Assembly: GCA_014058105.1 (NCBI GenBank)
Contig: JACGCM010002207.1
Coordinates: forward strand, 1,116,001 to 1,180,000
Reading direction: 5' to 3'
DNA from: Kingdonia uniflora
Lineage: Eukaryota > Streptophyta > Magnoliopsida > Ranunculales > Circaeasteraceae
Length of the DNA: 64,000 nucleotides
Position 1 is the stretch's first letter. Each line of letters begins with the position of its first letter. Made by a program: the position numbers and the translations under genes. Shown here piece by piece: positions 53,986 to 64,000 of this stretch. The notes under the pieces were generated by a model. The model made no database searches and was not told where the DNA came from. It saw only the letters and a list, made by a program, of their open reading frames with translations.

Positions 53986-55613
53986 TATTTCTCCTCAGCT
54001 TGATCATCGACTAGAACAACCTCAAGCTACTTCTTATAGCTGCCATCTTTAAATGATTTCAGGCCGATAATATATTCGAACATCCGTCCCTCTTTAAAAA
54101 TGTATTCGAGCAACCTCTACAAATCATAGTAACTGTCAGTAAAATGATGGCTTACCTTATGATGCAGGCAGTATGGTCGATTGGTTCCAGTGGTTGAGAG
54201 ACGCGGTAGAGCTTATCCTTAAAGAGTAGTAAAAAGATTGTGGAGATTTGAACACTCATCATTGGGAGGATGGGTTTGGTTGGCAAACCACCTTTCCTAG
54301 GATAGCCAGTGTTGCCCCTGGCATACTTCTGATCACCCTGATCCTCCCTTGGTTTAGTGCTTCGATCTGTACGTAGATGGACTTTTCGTGGTGATTACAG
54401 ATTTAGTAGATTTATGTTGGCCAGGCATCATCCTTTCCAGGTCGACGTAACAATTGACCTTGGTGATCATATCCTCCAAAGTTGTAGGTTTGTTGAGGAA
54501 GAGGTACTCTTTGTCCTTGCAGTCGAGCTGGAGTGCGTTGTTGAAAGCAGTAACAACTATTTTCTGATCGAGGTTATCCACTTTATACGCGAGCTCTTAA
54601 AACTTCTTTGCAAAATCCTCGAGCTTCTCTCCGCGTGATTTTTTTAGACTGATAAGAGAATACAAATTTTCCTATTTATCTATGTTGTGAGCTTATGTCT
54701 TGATGAACTATTTTTGTAGCTGGTCGAATATATATATAGAGTCCTCAGGAAGAGAGTAAAACCATCGGAGTGGTTCCTCCTGCAGACTTGGGGCGAACAG
54801 ACGGTAGAGGATATGGTTGAGATAGGAGAACAACCCTAATGAATCACGGTACTGCTGAATGTGCTCCTTCGGGTCGGTACCTTTGTATTTACGAATTTTT
54901 GGAGTATGGAAACCTTTCGGCATCTCCATATCGAATAGTTCTTTGGCAATCAGACTTGCTTGAAATTTTGTGATGTCATTTGCAGTACCCAGAACTTGAA
55001 CTTTGATCAACTCCTTAATACACTGGTCCATATGCTCTTTTGTGACGTAATGACGTATTGGTTGAATCGCTGGACGATTAGGTTATGAAAGATGAGTACC
55101 GGTACCTTCACTCAAACGATCTCGTGCAGGAACACGATGTGGAGGTCGTTGTTCTTCCTCCTGACAGACGGAAATTCAGTGACCTCGGCTGGCTTCAAAC
55201 TAAACTTTACCACCAAAATGAATTGAAGGCTAAGGTTCGTACTGAATATTCTTGGAAATAGCTTTACTGGTGACTCCTCGAAGTCCTAATCTTTCCCTTG
55301 CAAAAACACGAGAGGTCTCTGGCAACTGAACGTGACCTCTTGTTGGAGGAGCATGCTGAGTATTTTGTAGATCCTCTAGGACAGTCTACATTATTGTCAT
55401 CTGGTCTTCATGTCGTTTGAGCACTGTCAAACGAGCTTGTTGTTCTGAATCGAGCTCTTTCTCGTAAAGCTCTTGATCCTGAGTTAATTGAAGTTTGAGC
55501 TCAGCATTTTTCTCTGTTTTAGGGCTGAGATTCGCCTTTAATTCTGTAAGTTGACCCAGCTCCACTGAGGCATCGAACTGGATGCCTGTTGCCACTTATC
55601 TAGAAGTAACCAT
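53986..55613 (-). pseudogene. Outer Gypsy gag
   Basis: ATG at 55613 on minus. The N-terminal coiled part is at 55595-55386 (ELTELKANLSPKTEKNAELK). The gag core is at 55031-54708 (FHTPKIRKYKGTDPKEHIQQ, FSYLNHILYRLFAP, EPLRWFYSLP) and 54581-54354 (DNLDQKIVVTAFNNALQL, KEYLFLNKPTTLEDMITKVN). 53986-54350 is a linker with stops. Close match to the inner gag at 35514-36873. Confidence 0.84.
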
Positions 55614-55667
55614 GATTGAAAATTTTAGTGAAAGAATGCCTTAGGATATCGTGGAAATGCAATCTTT

Positions 55668-55685
55668 CTCACAAACGGCGCTAAA
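55668..55685 (-). other. Outer Gypsy primer binding site
   Basis: The minus strand reads TTTAGCGCCGTTTGTGAG next to the LTR, the counterpart of TTTGGCGCCGTCTCTGGG in the inner element, with G-to-A and other changes. Confidence 0.75.
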
Positions 55686-56306
55686 TATAATAGTCAAATT
55701 CTGTAGGCTCGAAATGGCTTGGAATTCGCTATCACACAAATGAACTTGTGATAATATTCTAATAGAAAGAAAGAAATGACACATGTGGTTTTAGCGTGGA
55801 AAACCTCTGAATATGTAAAAAGCTACAACCTCGAGTGGAGGATTTTTGTAAAAGTATCTTTATTGCTTGAGGTGGATATCTTATTACAAGTGATCTCTAG
55901 ATTTAGAAATGCTTGAACCTTTTAACTAAAAAGTTTCAATATTTTTGAGAATCTAGAATATGTAGTTTTCTTGGTGATTTCTCATATAATTTTTTGGTCT
56001 TTGTCTCATCTGGAACTTCTTCCTTATATAGGCCTTCTCCACAGCTCTTCATCGTGCTGGAGTACATTCTCCGAACAATATTGTTAGTAGTGGTTGACTG
56101 AATAATTGATGAGTTTGTGAGAGACAGGTGTATTTAACATGTTTAGCTTTTTCAGTTTGAGTTTAACCCACATTCTTCACCAGTTTATGGAGTACGTTGT
56201 ATTGCTGACTAGAGAAGTCGTATGGAGAATGCGTTAGTCAGACATAGAGGTAATTCGAACTAACGACAGCTCGATTTTAGGTGAGATCGAGGGATAGGTC
56301 CCTTCA
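55686..56306 (-). repeat. Outer Gypsy 5' LTR (right side)
   Basis: 621 bases, partner of 27937-28558. On plus it starts tataatagtc (the terminal TG has become TA) and ends ggtcccttca. The duplication atgag follows at 56307-56311. Confidence 0.9.
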
Positions 56307-56311
56307 ATGAG

Positions 56312-56392
56312 TACCATCTATTGTTTACCAAAAAAAAGGTTATACTTAATAAAACGTGAATACATTGCAAAATTTTAAATTTATGACCCGAC
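56312..56392 (-). pseudogene. Unit 4 continuation: end of ValRS exon 5 and intron
   Basis: taccatctattgtttacc and the following text (ggttatacttaataaaacgtg, tgcaaaattttaaatttatg) continue unit 4 exactly where 27936 stopped. The last exon 5 bases are 56312-56317. Repeat similarity ends at about 56392. Confidence 0.75.
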
Positions 56393-57653
56393 CTAGTTAC
56401 TAGTTGCTTTGGGAAAGATTTATTGATTTGTTATGGGATGAATCTTAATTAATGTTGTGGGAGAAAAACTTCATAGCCCACACACTAGATGGAAGTTGCA
56501 ATCATAATAACATTGGCCTAATGATTACTCTAAATAGTTTTATTAGGTTCTCTGCCATTCCTAATTTGGGTATGGTATGGGGTATTCACGATATTCAATC
56601 ATCTATCCCTTTTAGCGGTTAAATAATCATCAAAAGCTTGTGACTCGATTCCGTAATCCCCCGTCAAGTCATATTGATCAACTTGATCGGTTAATCCAGA
56701 AACTAATCCTGTGATCGAATGATCTTAAGTGAGAAGCCATGCTAACGTTGTATTCCTAGTTGTTAATAGCAGGCAAACGTAAGACCATCTCAAAGATGCA
56801 TCTATTATGACCATAAATACTCAAGTGGGCTACTAGGTGGATTTATAGATCCACATGTGTCTCTATGGATGTGTCTGGAGCAAAGGCTTGAGATCTCACT
56901 CGTCCATGGCCATACTAAGACGAATAATAGACTTTCCTTGAAAGTAATCATTACACGTACACTCTCTGGATCATTTTTCTTTTTAAGGAAAGTCGAGATG
57001 TATTCCCGATAATCCTCCTCATTATCCCAGCCCAAGGGAGTATATTGGAATCCATTCCAATAGCGTGTTCTAACCTTTAGATATGGAGGAAATACATAGA
57101 ACCTGTCTGTTATTTTCTCTTATCTTTACGTGATAAGCATTATCATGTATCTCCCTAAAACTTAGTAAAATTAAGCTGGATTCACTATTGTATAAAGAAA
57201 ACTAGATACCCCGCATTATACCGTTAGGAATAGCATAACGCACTCAATGCATTCTATTATGTTAGTCGTACCAATGATATCCGTGACATTCTCGATGCAT
57301 AAGGTAAGAGACAAGAAATATGCTCATATCTTAAAAGAATCGAGTTTATGGTACTAATGTCTCTTAGACATGTGTCGCCACTCATCCAATTATCGGTAAT
57401 TCCCAATGAGCAGATAGATATATAAAGCCAGGTTGTATATAGTAGATCTGCTTTCATATAGAATTTAACTACTTCTCAAATAATAAATTCTCATAATATT
57501 TCATAGATGTGAAACCGAACCAGTGCAGGTCACGAGCATTCTATTGAACTAACTAGTGAAAAGTTCCCAACCCATTCAACGATAGTACTAATAAAGGAAA
57601 ACAACTACTATGCAACAATTAAAGTTATAACTAGGTAATACTCTCTAGGTGAC
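56393..57653. other. Unassigned 1.26 kb between the repeat array and the third Gypsy
   Basis: No coding domain is recognised. 56805-57035 and 57257-57457 hold short minus frames without motifs. A near-palindrome gtggatttatagatccac is at about 56837-56854 and a TATA-like tatataaag at about 57419. It could be part of a long LTR or solo LTR, but no matching partner or target duplication is visible. Confidence 0.4.
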
Positions 57654-58112
57654 TGTAGCAGCAAATTTCCCAGATTCAATAAGGGTAAGCTAGCATAACA
57701 TAGAAGAAGACAGTGCAGCATTCGAGAAGACACCACAAGTCCTCGACCTACTAAAGTAGCCGTTATGCCTGGTCAAGAAAGAGCCGTTAGAGATCTGCGA
57801 AGTTCGCCCACTACCCCAGAAATAGGAGACTATTTCTTCTTTTTGTAAACTGCCTGTATCTACTATAAATGCAGGCAGAGAATAGATTATTCAGATCCAC
57901 AACTTTAGTACTCCTTCATCCTTATTTTACTGTTACCTCACAAAATTGTAATGACTAGCAACTTATTTGATTTTACATCAAAATCCTCCTCGAGGTCGTG
58001 GTTTTTCTCAGTTTTTACTGCACGTAAAATATTATTTATTTTAGCTTATTACAGCACCATCCTTATAAAAAGTATTGGCAAATATTCTTCTCCTGAAAAA
58101 CACGCCATTATA
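57654..58112 (+). repeat. 5' LTR of the third Gypsy element
   Basis: Starts tgtagcagcaaatttccc and ends cacgccattata (the CA end mutated), 459 bases. TATA box ctataaatgc at about 57863-57872. The left boundary is inferred from TG and from the typical length; the target duplication cannot be checked without the other end. Confidence 0.65.
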
Positions 58113-58113
58113 A

Positions 58114-58130
58114 TTGGCACCGACTGTGGG
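58114..58130 (+). other. Primer binding site of the third Gypsy element
   Basis: ttggcaccgactgtggg follows the LTR one base after its end. Many plant Gypsy elements have TTGGCGCCG... or TGGCACCG... here, with GCACC differing from the GCGCC of the 14 kb family. Confidence 0.7.
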
Positions 58131-58183
58131 AATACCACACTTTTCTTTACTACCTCTGATCTAAAAACAATCCGATGATAAAC

Positions 58184-58796
58184 ATGAATCTCGAAAGCCA
58201 TTCAAGTACGCTGAGGAATTACAAAATCAACCCGATACCAGAAACCATCGATCAGTGCGGTATAGTAATTAAATTATAGAGACAAATGGAATCTGAATGA
58301 GTCTAGAGGTTGGAAGATCAATGCATTCACGCTCAGACCCTTCAAGTAGAAATAGTCGAAAGAAGAAAATCTTTGGACCAGTAAAGTCAGATACATCAGA
58401 AATGGATGGAAAATTTACGGAGAACTCAAGATCGACTCACTGGCCATCAAACGCCACCTCCACATGCTCGAAGTGATCATCGATCCAGGGTGACCCAGAG
58501 AGAAAATTATCCAAGAGAAGAACGGGGAAGAACTTCTCGATCAAGATCTAGAAATCCAAATAGGGCTTCTCGACACTTCAGACTTACATTATCAGCATCG
58601 ACAACTTAAGGTAGTCGACATACGCATCATCAAACTCCCGCTCCACCAGAAAGAAGACAAATCAGGGACCGATTGGGACCTGAAGGATAGGGAGACTTTG
58701 ACCTACAAGTTGTAGCCATACCAATTCCTTCGCCACAGTTCATCACCTTGGACGACCTAAATAACAGGATCCAGACCATAAACTCTGATATTCCAG
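58184..58796 (+). pseudogene. Third Gypsy gag, N-terminal part
   Basis: ATG at 58184 (MNLESHSSTLRNYKINPIPE). Then broken frames include an Arg/Ser-rich stretch at 58406-58609 (REERGRTSRSRSRNPNRAS) and, up to 58796, IPIPSPQFITLDDLNNRIQT. The basic stretch would bind RNA. The frame is interrupted exactly at the hAT target site and continues at 63211. Several stops. Confidence 0.7.
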
Positions 58797-58960
58797 TAGG
58801 GCTGGCAATTTGACACGAACTTGTTAACCCGACATGAACCCGACCTGAATTTTGCGGGTTTGGGTTTAACTTTCATGGGTTTCGGGTCAAATCAGGTTGA
58901 CCCGGATAACCCGTTTAGGAAGCAGGTTGGGTTTGAGTTCACTAGTCCCAGTTCCGGGTT
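58797..58960. repeat. hAT left TIR and subterminal repeats
   Basis: The 14-base TIR is followed by repeated gacccg/cgggt and gggttgacccg words in both orientations within 150 bases. Such subterminal words are where hAT transposases bind through the BED finger. Confidence 0.8.
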
Positions 58961-59928
58961 GACCCGTGAAACTATTTACTTAAATTTAATATTATATAAG
59001 AATATAGGTAGTTTAGGAATTTTATACATGATGAAAGCCTACTTCTCTACCTCCAGCCTCCATATATATATCACACAACTCTTCAAAACCTACTTCTCTA
59101 TTCACCTCTAGCCTCCATACATCATATATGATGAAAACCTTTCTCTGCATCCAGTTTAGCCTCTCTCCCTCCATTACCCAAATCAATTAAACAAATTCGA
59201 TTTGTTAGTTGTTACCACACTTCTCTTTGAAGAACACATCTTTGTAACTTGTAAGTTTCTTCAACAAAAAATAAGTATGTTTGCAAACTCAGTATCAAAA
59301 CTATTGTACTAGTTTTTTCTACAAACTTGTAAGTTTCTTCTACAATTCAATTTGTCAGTTGTTACCCCAAGTCAATTTCTTTCTCCCTTCTTCCACTTTA
59401 TCTATGTTCATGATTTAACCAATTTTTGTGTACTTTTTGATGCAGATTCATCCAACAAGTTTAGATTCAATATATTTTGTCTTGGTCCCTCTCTGAGAAG
59501 TACTCTTTCACTCTCTCTCTTTTGAGTTTTACTAATTTAGGTATCTTGAGTTTTACTGATTTGGGCATCTTCAATTTTACTAATTTGGGTATATTTACTA
59601 TTAAGATTATGGTGAGATAGTTGTGATAGATTAATAATGGATTATTGAGATTATTGTTTCAGTAGTTCTACTTGTTGGATCATTACTTGTAATCTGTCAG
59701 TAGTTTTACTAGTTATGGATGTTAGATTGTTAAGCGATTGTTGGATCATTACTTGTAACATTCACAATTAATGTCAGTTTTACAAGTTTTACTAGTAGTT
59801 TTACTAGTTATAGTCTGTAAGTAGTTTTACTAGTTTTACTTGTAATGTTAGATTGTTAAGAGCATAAATTCCCTTCTTTGTTTTGCCTATTCTATATGTT
59901 ATAATATTAGTATCTCTTTCTTTTGTAG
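58961..59928. other. hAT 5' non-coding region
   Basis: No gene. It holds two copies of acaa/ttaacttgtaagtttctt-type text (about 59236 and 59325) and, at 59540-59600, three similar short units around gggtatctt/ttttactgatttggg. At 59690-59850 a gttttactagtt word recurs. These are low-complexity repeats of a promoter/leader region. Confidence 0.5.
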
Positions 59929-62676
59929 ATGAACTCTTTGCGTGATAACCCTGATGATATTGTCTTATTGGATGATGATCATGAGAATGATGATATGGAG
60001 GATTTCAAGTCCCTAGAATCTGAGCAACCTACTACCGATACCGATACAGTAGGTGCTACTGGTTGTACCAAAAATACAAGTATGCATAAGCGTAAACTTA
60101 CCTCTCATGTATGGGCTTATTTTGATATATTACCTCTGGGACCCGACAAAATTGAAAGAGTTAAATGTAAACGCTGTCCCAATACATAAAAGTCTGCAAG
60201 TAGTATGGGGACAAGCAATATGCTAAGACACACTAAATCGTACGAGAAAATAACAACAAGATATATCGGGCAAATGATGATATCACAATCCGACATGTCT
60301 TTAAAGGTTGCTAAATTTGACCCTGATGTGTTTCGTGAAATGATTACTCTTGCTATCATTAGACATGAGCTCCCTTTTCGGTTTATAGAGTATGAAGGCA
60401 TTCCTTCAACTATGCTGCATTTGCAAATAGGGAAATTAAGTTAGTTTCGAGATATACAGCAAAAGCCAATATTATCAAGCTTTATAAAAAAGAAAGATGA
60501 AAATTATGCAAATGTTGAGAGAGATTCCAGGTCAGATTAGTTTAACCTCAGATTTGTGGAGTTCTATCACGAGGGATGGTTATATATCCCTTACAGTCCA
60601 CTTTGTTAGTAAGAATTGGGAGTTACAGAAGAAAGTCTTAAACTATGCTTATATGTCTTTCCCACATAATGGTGTGTCGATATGTGAGAAATTATATTCC
60701 TTATTGGTTGAATGGGGCATTGACCAGAAGTTGTTTTCTATTACTCTTGATAACGCTTCATCAAATGACTCTTTTGTTACCTTTTACTTAAGAGTAAGCT
60801 TAATTTGAGGGGTGCACTTTTTAATAATGGAGATTTTTTTCATGTTCGTTGTTGTGCACATATGATTAACTTGATTGTCCAAGAAGGATTAAAAGAAATT
60901 GATTAATCCGACGAGAAGATTTGTGAGAGTGGTATTTTAGGGGGTCCCAAGGTAGAAAATAGGCTTTCAAGGATTATGTTAAGCAAGTGTCATTTCCTTT
61001 CAATAAAGGCTTAAGGAAGGATGTTCCAACACGTTGGAACTCTACTTTTTTTATATTAGATAGTGCCATCTCCTATCGTCAAGCCTTTATTCATTTAGTG
61101 TTGAGTGATTCCAACTATAAGTATTGTCCTTCCAATGAAGAATGGGATAAGGTAGATAAGATTTGTGAATTCTTAGGAGTTTTTTATAATGTAACTTGTG
61201 TGTTTTTTGGAACAAAACATCTGACTTCAAATTTGAATTTTCCTCAAGTGCCCTTAGTAAACATGTATTGTCCAAGGCCATGGAAGGTGCTGATCCGTTC
61301 ATGAGGAAGATGGGATTTCAAATGAACGATAAGTTTGAGAAATATTGAACTCGACATAATCTGATTTTTGTTGTTGTTGTGGTACCAGATCCTAGATACA
61401 AACTTCAGTTTGTAGAGTTTTGCTATAAGCAAATTTATGGCGATGATTCTCTAGAGATGAATGTTATTTGAGAGAAGCTTTTTAACCATTTTGACATATA
61501 TGCAACTGCTTTCTCCAAAAAGGCATCATCTAGTACTTTAAATAAATTAGCAAATGACTTGGTTGTTTCTAATTGTGGAAAGAGGGGAATGGAGGCCTTA
61601 AAGGTAAAAAGATCTATTTAAGTATTATTTTATAGGTTATGGCATAATTTGTTAGACTCTAAACACTTTTATTTGCTTGTTCTTCTTCATTTTAGGCATT
61701 TGGTAAGTTTGATGATGAAGAGGTTGCATCATTTTCTCCTAAGTTCCAATTGTAATTATATTTGGATGAACCCAAGCTTAAGAGAACAAATGACTTAGAC
61801 ATTCTTGCATTTTGGAAGGGGAATAAATTTAGATATCCAGAGCTTGCAATGATGGCAAGAGATGTATTCTCAATTCTGATATCAACAGTTGCTTCTGAAT
61901 CAGCTTTGAGTGTTGGCGGTAGAGTTATAGATGCTTTTCGTAGTACACTTTTGCCCGTGAATGCTGAAGCCTTGATATATGCTCTCGTGATTGGATATTT
62001 CATAAACAAGGTACAATCCTTATGTTTCATTATAGTTTATACTTTTTGTTATTATTCCTTTTCTAGTTTTCTGTTATCAACTGTTGCTAATTTTCTGTTA
62101 TCAACTATTGTTGATTTTCAGTTATCGATGGGCAACGATTGTTGATATTTACTGCTTATATTTTCTGTTATCAATGAGCATAGCCTTTATTCATTTACTG
62201 CTTATATTTACTGTTGTAGTTGCTGATATACTGCTTATATTTTCTGTTATCAATGGGCATAGCCTTTATTCATTTACTGGTTATAATTACTGTTGTAGTT
62301 GCTGATATTATGTTGCTTCCTCAATGATTATGTTGCTTCCTCAATGATTATGTTGCTGATATTATGTTGTTTCCTCAATGATAATGCTTACTCATTTTAT
62401 AGTAATACATTTTATTACTTTTCAGCTTCTAATGTGATGCTAGTAATTATTGTAGGTGATCCAATTATAGATGATTTTGAAACAAAGCTCGAAGACATAA
62501 CAAAAGATATCATGTTGTTAGATATTGAGGGTAAGAAGTCTAAATTTATAAGCCTTTAATTTCAAATGAGTTTTATATCTATTGTTACTTATATATATAT
62601 TTTATGAATAGCTCAACAAGAGAGTTGCGGAGATAATGGCAAGGGAGAGGTGAGCGAAAGTGGATCTAAAGGTTGA
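59929..62676 (+). pseudogene. hAT transposase
   Basis: Moves the element by cut and paste. ATG at 59929 opens an acidic N-terminus. The BED-type zinc finger is at about 60110-60245 (SHVWAYFDILPLG, VKCKRC, then MLRHTKSYE; the usual final Cys is Tyr). The central part FDPDVFREMITLAIIRHELP follows, then the RNase H-like core from about 60530 (ISLTSDLWSSITRDGYISLT, SITLDNASSNDSF, HVRCCAHMINLIVQEGLKEI, RWNSTFFILDSA, VPDPRYKLQF). The C-terminal dimerisation domain is at 61762-62010 (LDILAFWKGNKFRYPELAMM, STVASESALSVGGRVIDAFR). Small last exons are 62456-62530 and 62612-62676. Defects: a stop at 60187 within the finger, frame slips near 60430, 60497, 60970 and 61300, and stops at about 61346, 61470 and 61753. 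Confidence 0.88.
62080..62390. repeat. Repeats in the last hAT introns
   Basis: ttttctgttatcaatg(a/g)gcatagc recurs at 62161 and 62240, a 79-base period. Just after, a ~20-base unit (tgttgcttcctcaatgatta) repeats at about 62312-62390. They lie between the dimerisation exon and the final exons, hence in intron sequence. Confidence 0.75.
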
Positions 62677-62999
62677 TGAAAAGAACTCAAGTATTAATTA
62701 GCTAGTAGACAACTAACAACCTTAACTTTGAAGGTCTTAGCTTTTGGGAACCACTTTTTGGCATATATTATCTTGTTTTTGTTATTAATTATATGGTATA
62801 TTTGTAATATGTGGGTTTGATGAGTTTTGACATGCTCAAATGTTGTAAAATTAAATGGGTACAAGTTTTTGTAGAAGAATTGGTTATGTTTGATATTAAA
62901 CTGGTCTTATTTATTGTTGAGCAGGTTAGCTATTTTTTGTCAGTCCTGTTTTGGCCTCGCCTATTTATTTAAAAGTCTTAAACATGTCAAATGTATGAC

Positions 63000-63202
63000 A
63001 GGTCAACCCTTTTATGACCCGACCCAATTATTATATTGGTCAACGGGCCGGGTCGTGTCAACCCGTTTATTTACAGGTTGGGTTTGGGTTTACACATCTA
63101 ACCTATTTAATAAATGGGTCAAGTTTGGGTTTGATGTTCCCCAACCCGAACCCGGGATGACCCGGGTTGGGTTGACCAGACCAAACCTAATTGCCACCCC
63201 AA
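63000..63202. repeat. hAT right subterminal repeats and TIR
   Basis: gacccg, aacccg and cgggtt words in both orientations, e.g. ggccgggtcgtgtcaacccg and gacccgggttgggttgacc, then aattgccaccccaa as the TIR. It mirrors the left end. Confidence 0.8.
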
Positions 63203-63210
63203 TATTCCAG

Positions 63211-64000
63211 GCTGAAGATCTGCCCTCGGCAAAATTTAGACAAACCCCATTTCTTCTCATCTCGAAGTTATGCCCATTCTAAATAATTTCCATATGCCAA
63301 AATTAATTCAGTATGTAGGCCTCACTAACCCACTCACCCACGTTCGACACTTCAAAGCCACAGTTAGATTATACTCTAAACTTGACCATATGCTATGCAG
63401 ATTATTCAATATGAGCCTGAAGGAGGAACCACTCAGATGGTTCCATACTATCCTCGAAGGCTCCATCACCACATTCAGCCAGTTACAACGTCTCTTCGAG
63501 TAATATTATGCTCATGCTAAAGAGCGAGAGATAACTGTAGATTCCTTGTTCTTCTTTGAGGAAGGCACAAAAGAGACCTTGACGAGCTTTTGCAAACATT
63601 TCTTGCAGGAAACACAAAAATTGGGAACTCAGACCCTAAAATTATCGTTCCAGCATTTACTTCAGCCCTGCATATCGACTCTAAGCCAAAAATAATGACA
63701 AAGATGATTGATGATGTTAATAACTACATCGAATAAGAACGATCAAAGAAGGATAAGATGAAGAGCTCATCTGCCATCCAATCTCGTGAAACATTTATAT
63801 CTCAACCCCAAAAGTCAACCAATATCGAAGCACTCAAGCAACGCAGAAAAAATACCGACAATTCTAGAAGAAGAGACGGAAGACTAGACAGACCCGTCCC
63901 TATTCTACCTCTAATGATAATAACTCTCTCCCCAATCTTACCAATGATAAAAGGACATGAGATCTATCGGGCAGTACAAACCATTCTAGACATTCCCAAT
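63211..64000 (+). pseudogene. Third Gypsy gag, core part
   Basis: The retrotransposon gag core at 63270-63503: FHMPKLIQYVGLTNPLTHVR, YSKLDHMLCRLFNMSLKEEP, LRWFHTILEGSITTFSQLQR. After a stop come EEGTKETLTSFCKHFLQE and a Lys/Arg-rich stretch. Similar in order to the gag of the 14 kb elements (ILYRLFATSL, LRWFHYHP). The window ends within it. Confidence 0.8.

Larger units (their letters stand above)
27937..56306 (-). mobile_element. Outer Ty3/Gypsy (Tat-type) element with a nested copy inside
   Basis: LTRs at 27937-28558 and 55686-56306 are flanked by the 5-base duplication atgag (27932-27936 and 56307-56311). The polypurine tract lies beside the left LTR and the primer site beside the right, so the element runs on the minus strand. 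Removing the nested element at 34863-48895 leaves about 14.3 kb: gag-pol on minus (55613 to 50022), a ~160-bp array, and antisense genes on plus. Two RNase H domains point to the Tat lineage. All frames are broken. Confidence 0.9.
58797..63202 (+). mobile_element. hAT DNA transposon inserted in Gypsy gag
   Basis: 4,406 bases flanked by the 8-base duplication tattccag (58789-58796 and 63203-63210). Terminal inverted repeats are tagggctggcaatt at the left and the reverse complement ttggggtggcaatt at the right. It codes for a hAT transposase (59929-62676), now broken. Non-coding 58960-59928 and 62677-63000 flank the gene. An 8-base TSD, short TIRs and a BED-hAT transposase together are diagnostic. 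Confidence 0.93.
57654..64000 (+). mobile_element. Third Ty3/Gypsy element, 5' part only, split by a hAT
   Basis: 5' LTR at 57654-58112, primer site at 58114-58130, gag from 58184 interrupted at 58796 and resuming at 63211 up to the window end. Its gag core resembles those of the two 14 kb elements but is clearly a different family by LTR and primer site. The rest of the element lies outside the window. Confidence 0.8.

Noticed and set aside
27937..56306. A single giant 28 kb retrotransposon
   Set aside because: A second LTR pair with its own target duplication (agtat) lies inside, and the outer coiled-coil frame rejoins across it.
61692..62030. 112-codon minus-strand frame
   Set aside because: It is the reverse of the hAT dimerisation exon, whose plus-strand reading has clear family motifs.

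Overview
This window is plant nuclear DNA, AT-rich by eye, made almost entirely of decayed mobile elements. They lie in and around a tandemly repeated fragment of a valyl-tRNA synthetase (ValRS) gene. A plant is indicated by the intron-containing ValRS fragment, an L1-type LINE with a DUF4283-like ORF1 and an RNase H tail, Ty3/Gypsy elements of the Tat type with a second RNase H domain, Copia elements and a plant-type hAT transposon. The species cannot be named. No intact host gene, tRNA or rRNA gene was found.

Layout. Positions 1-~575 are the LTR and primer site of a minus-strand LTR element running off the left edge. 740-1420 is a LINE 3' fragment. 3294-6172 is a ValRS pseudogene (exons 10 to 1, minus strand, HIGH motif present). 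From 4662 a ~3.6 kb unit (ValRS exons 6 to 1, an LTR-like stretch with a ~33-bp minisatellite, and a minus-strand Copia RT fragment) is repeated: unit 1 at 4662-8272, unit 2 at 8273-24087, unit 3 at 24088-27698, and the start of unit 4 at 27699-27936, resuming at 56312-56392. Unit 2 is split by a Copia element (9442-15234, TSD atagt) and by a 6.4 kb LINE (15461-21877, 13-bp TSD). Unit 4 is split in ValRS exon 5 by a Gypsy element spanning 27937-56306 (minus, TSD atgag). That element is itself interrupted at 34863-48895 by a second Gypsy of the same family in the opposite orientation (TSD agtat). Subtracting the insert leaves two related elements of about 14.3 and 14.0 kb.

Each ~14 kb element has LTR, primer site, gag, protease, RT/RNase H, a second RNase H and integrase on one strand. 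A tandem array of ~160 bp follows, and then an antisense gene set: a multi-exon coiled-coil protein (aORF-C) convergent with pol, and two smaller ORFs (aORF-B, aORF-A) nearer the 3' LTR. Both copies carry the set, so it belongs to the family. It is the best candidate here for something poorly described. Antisense extra ORFs are known in the Tat lineage, but the three-part arrangement, the retained introns and a TAG codon shared by both copies deserve a second look.

After 56392 come ~1.26 kb of unassigned sequence and the start of a third Gypsy element (57654 to the window end). A 4.4 kb hAT transposon (58797-63202, 8-bp TSD tattccag) sits inside its gag. All coding regions carry stops or frameshifts. 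Inferred order: Copia insertion beside ValRS, tandem duplication of the joined segment, then separate insertions of Copia, LINE and nested Gypsies into units 2 and 4.
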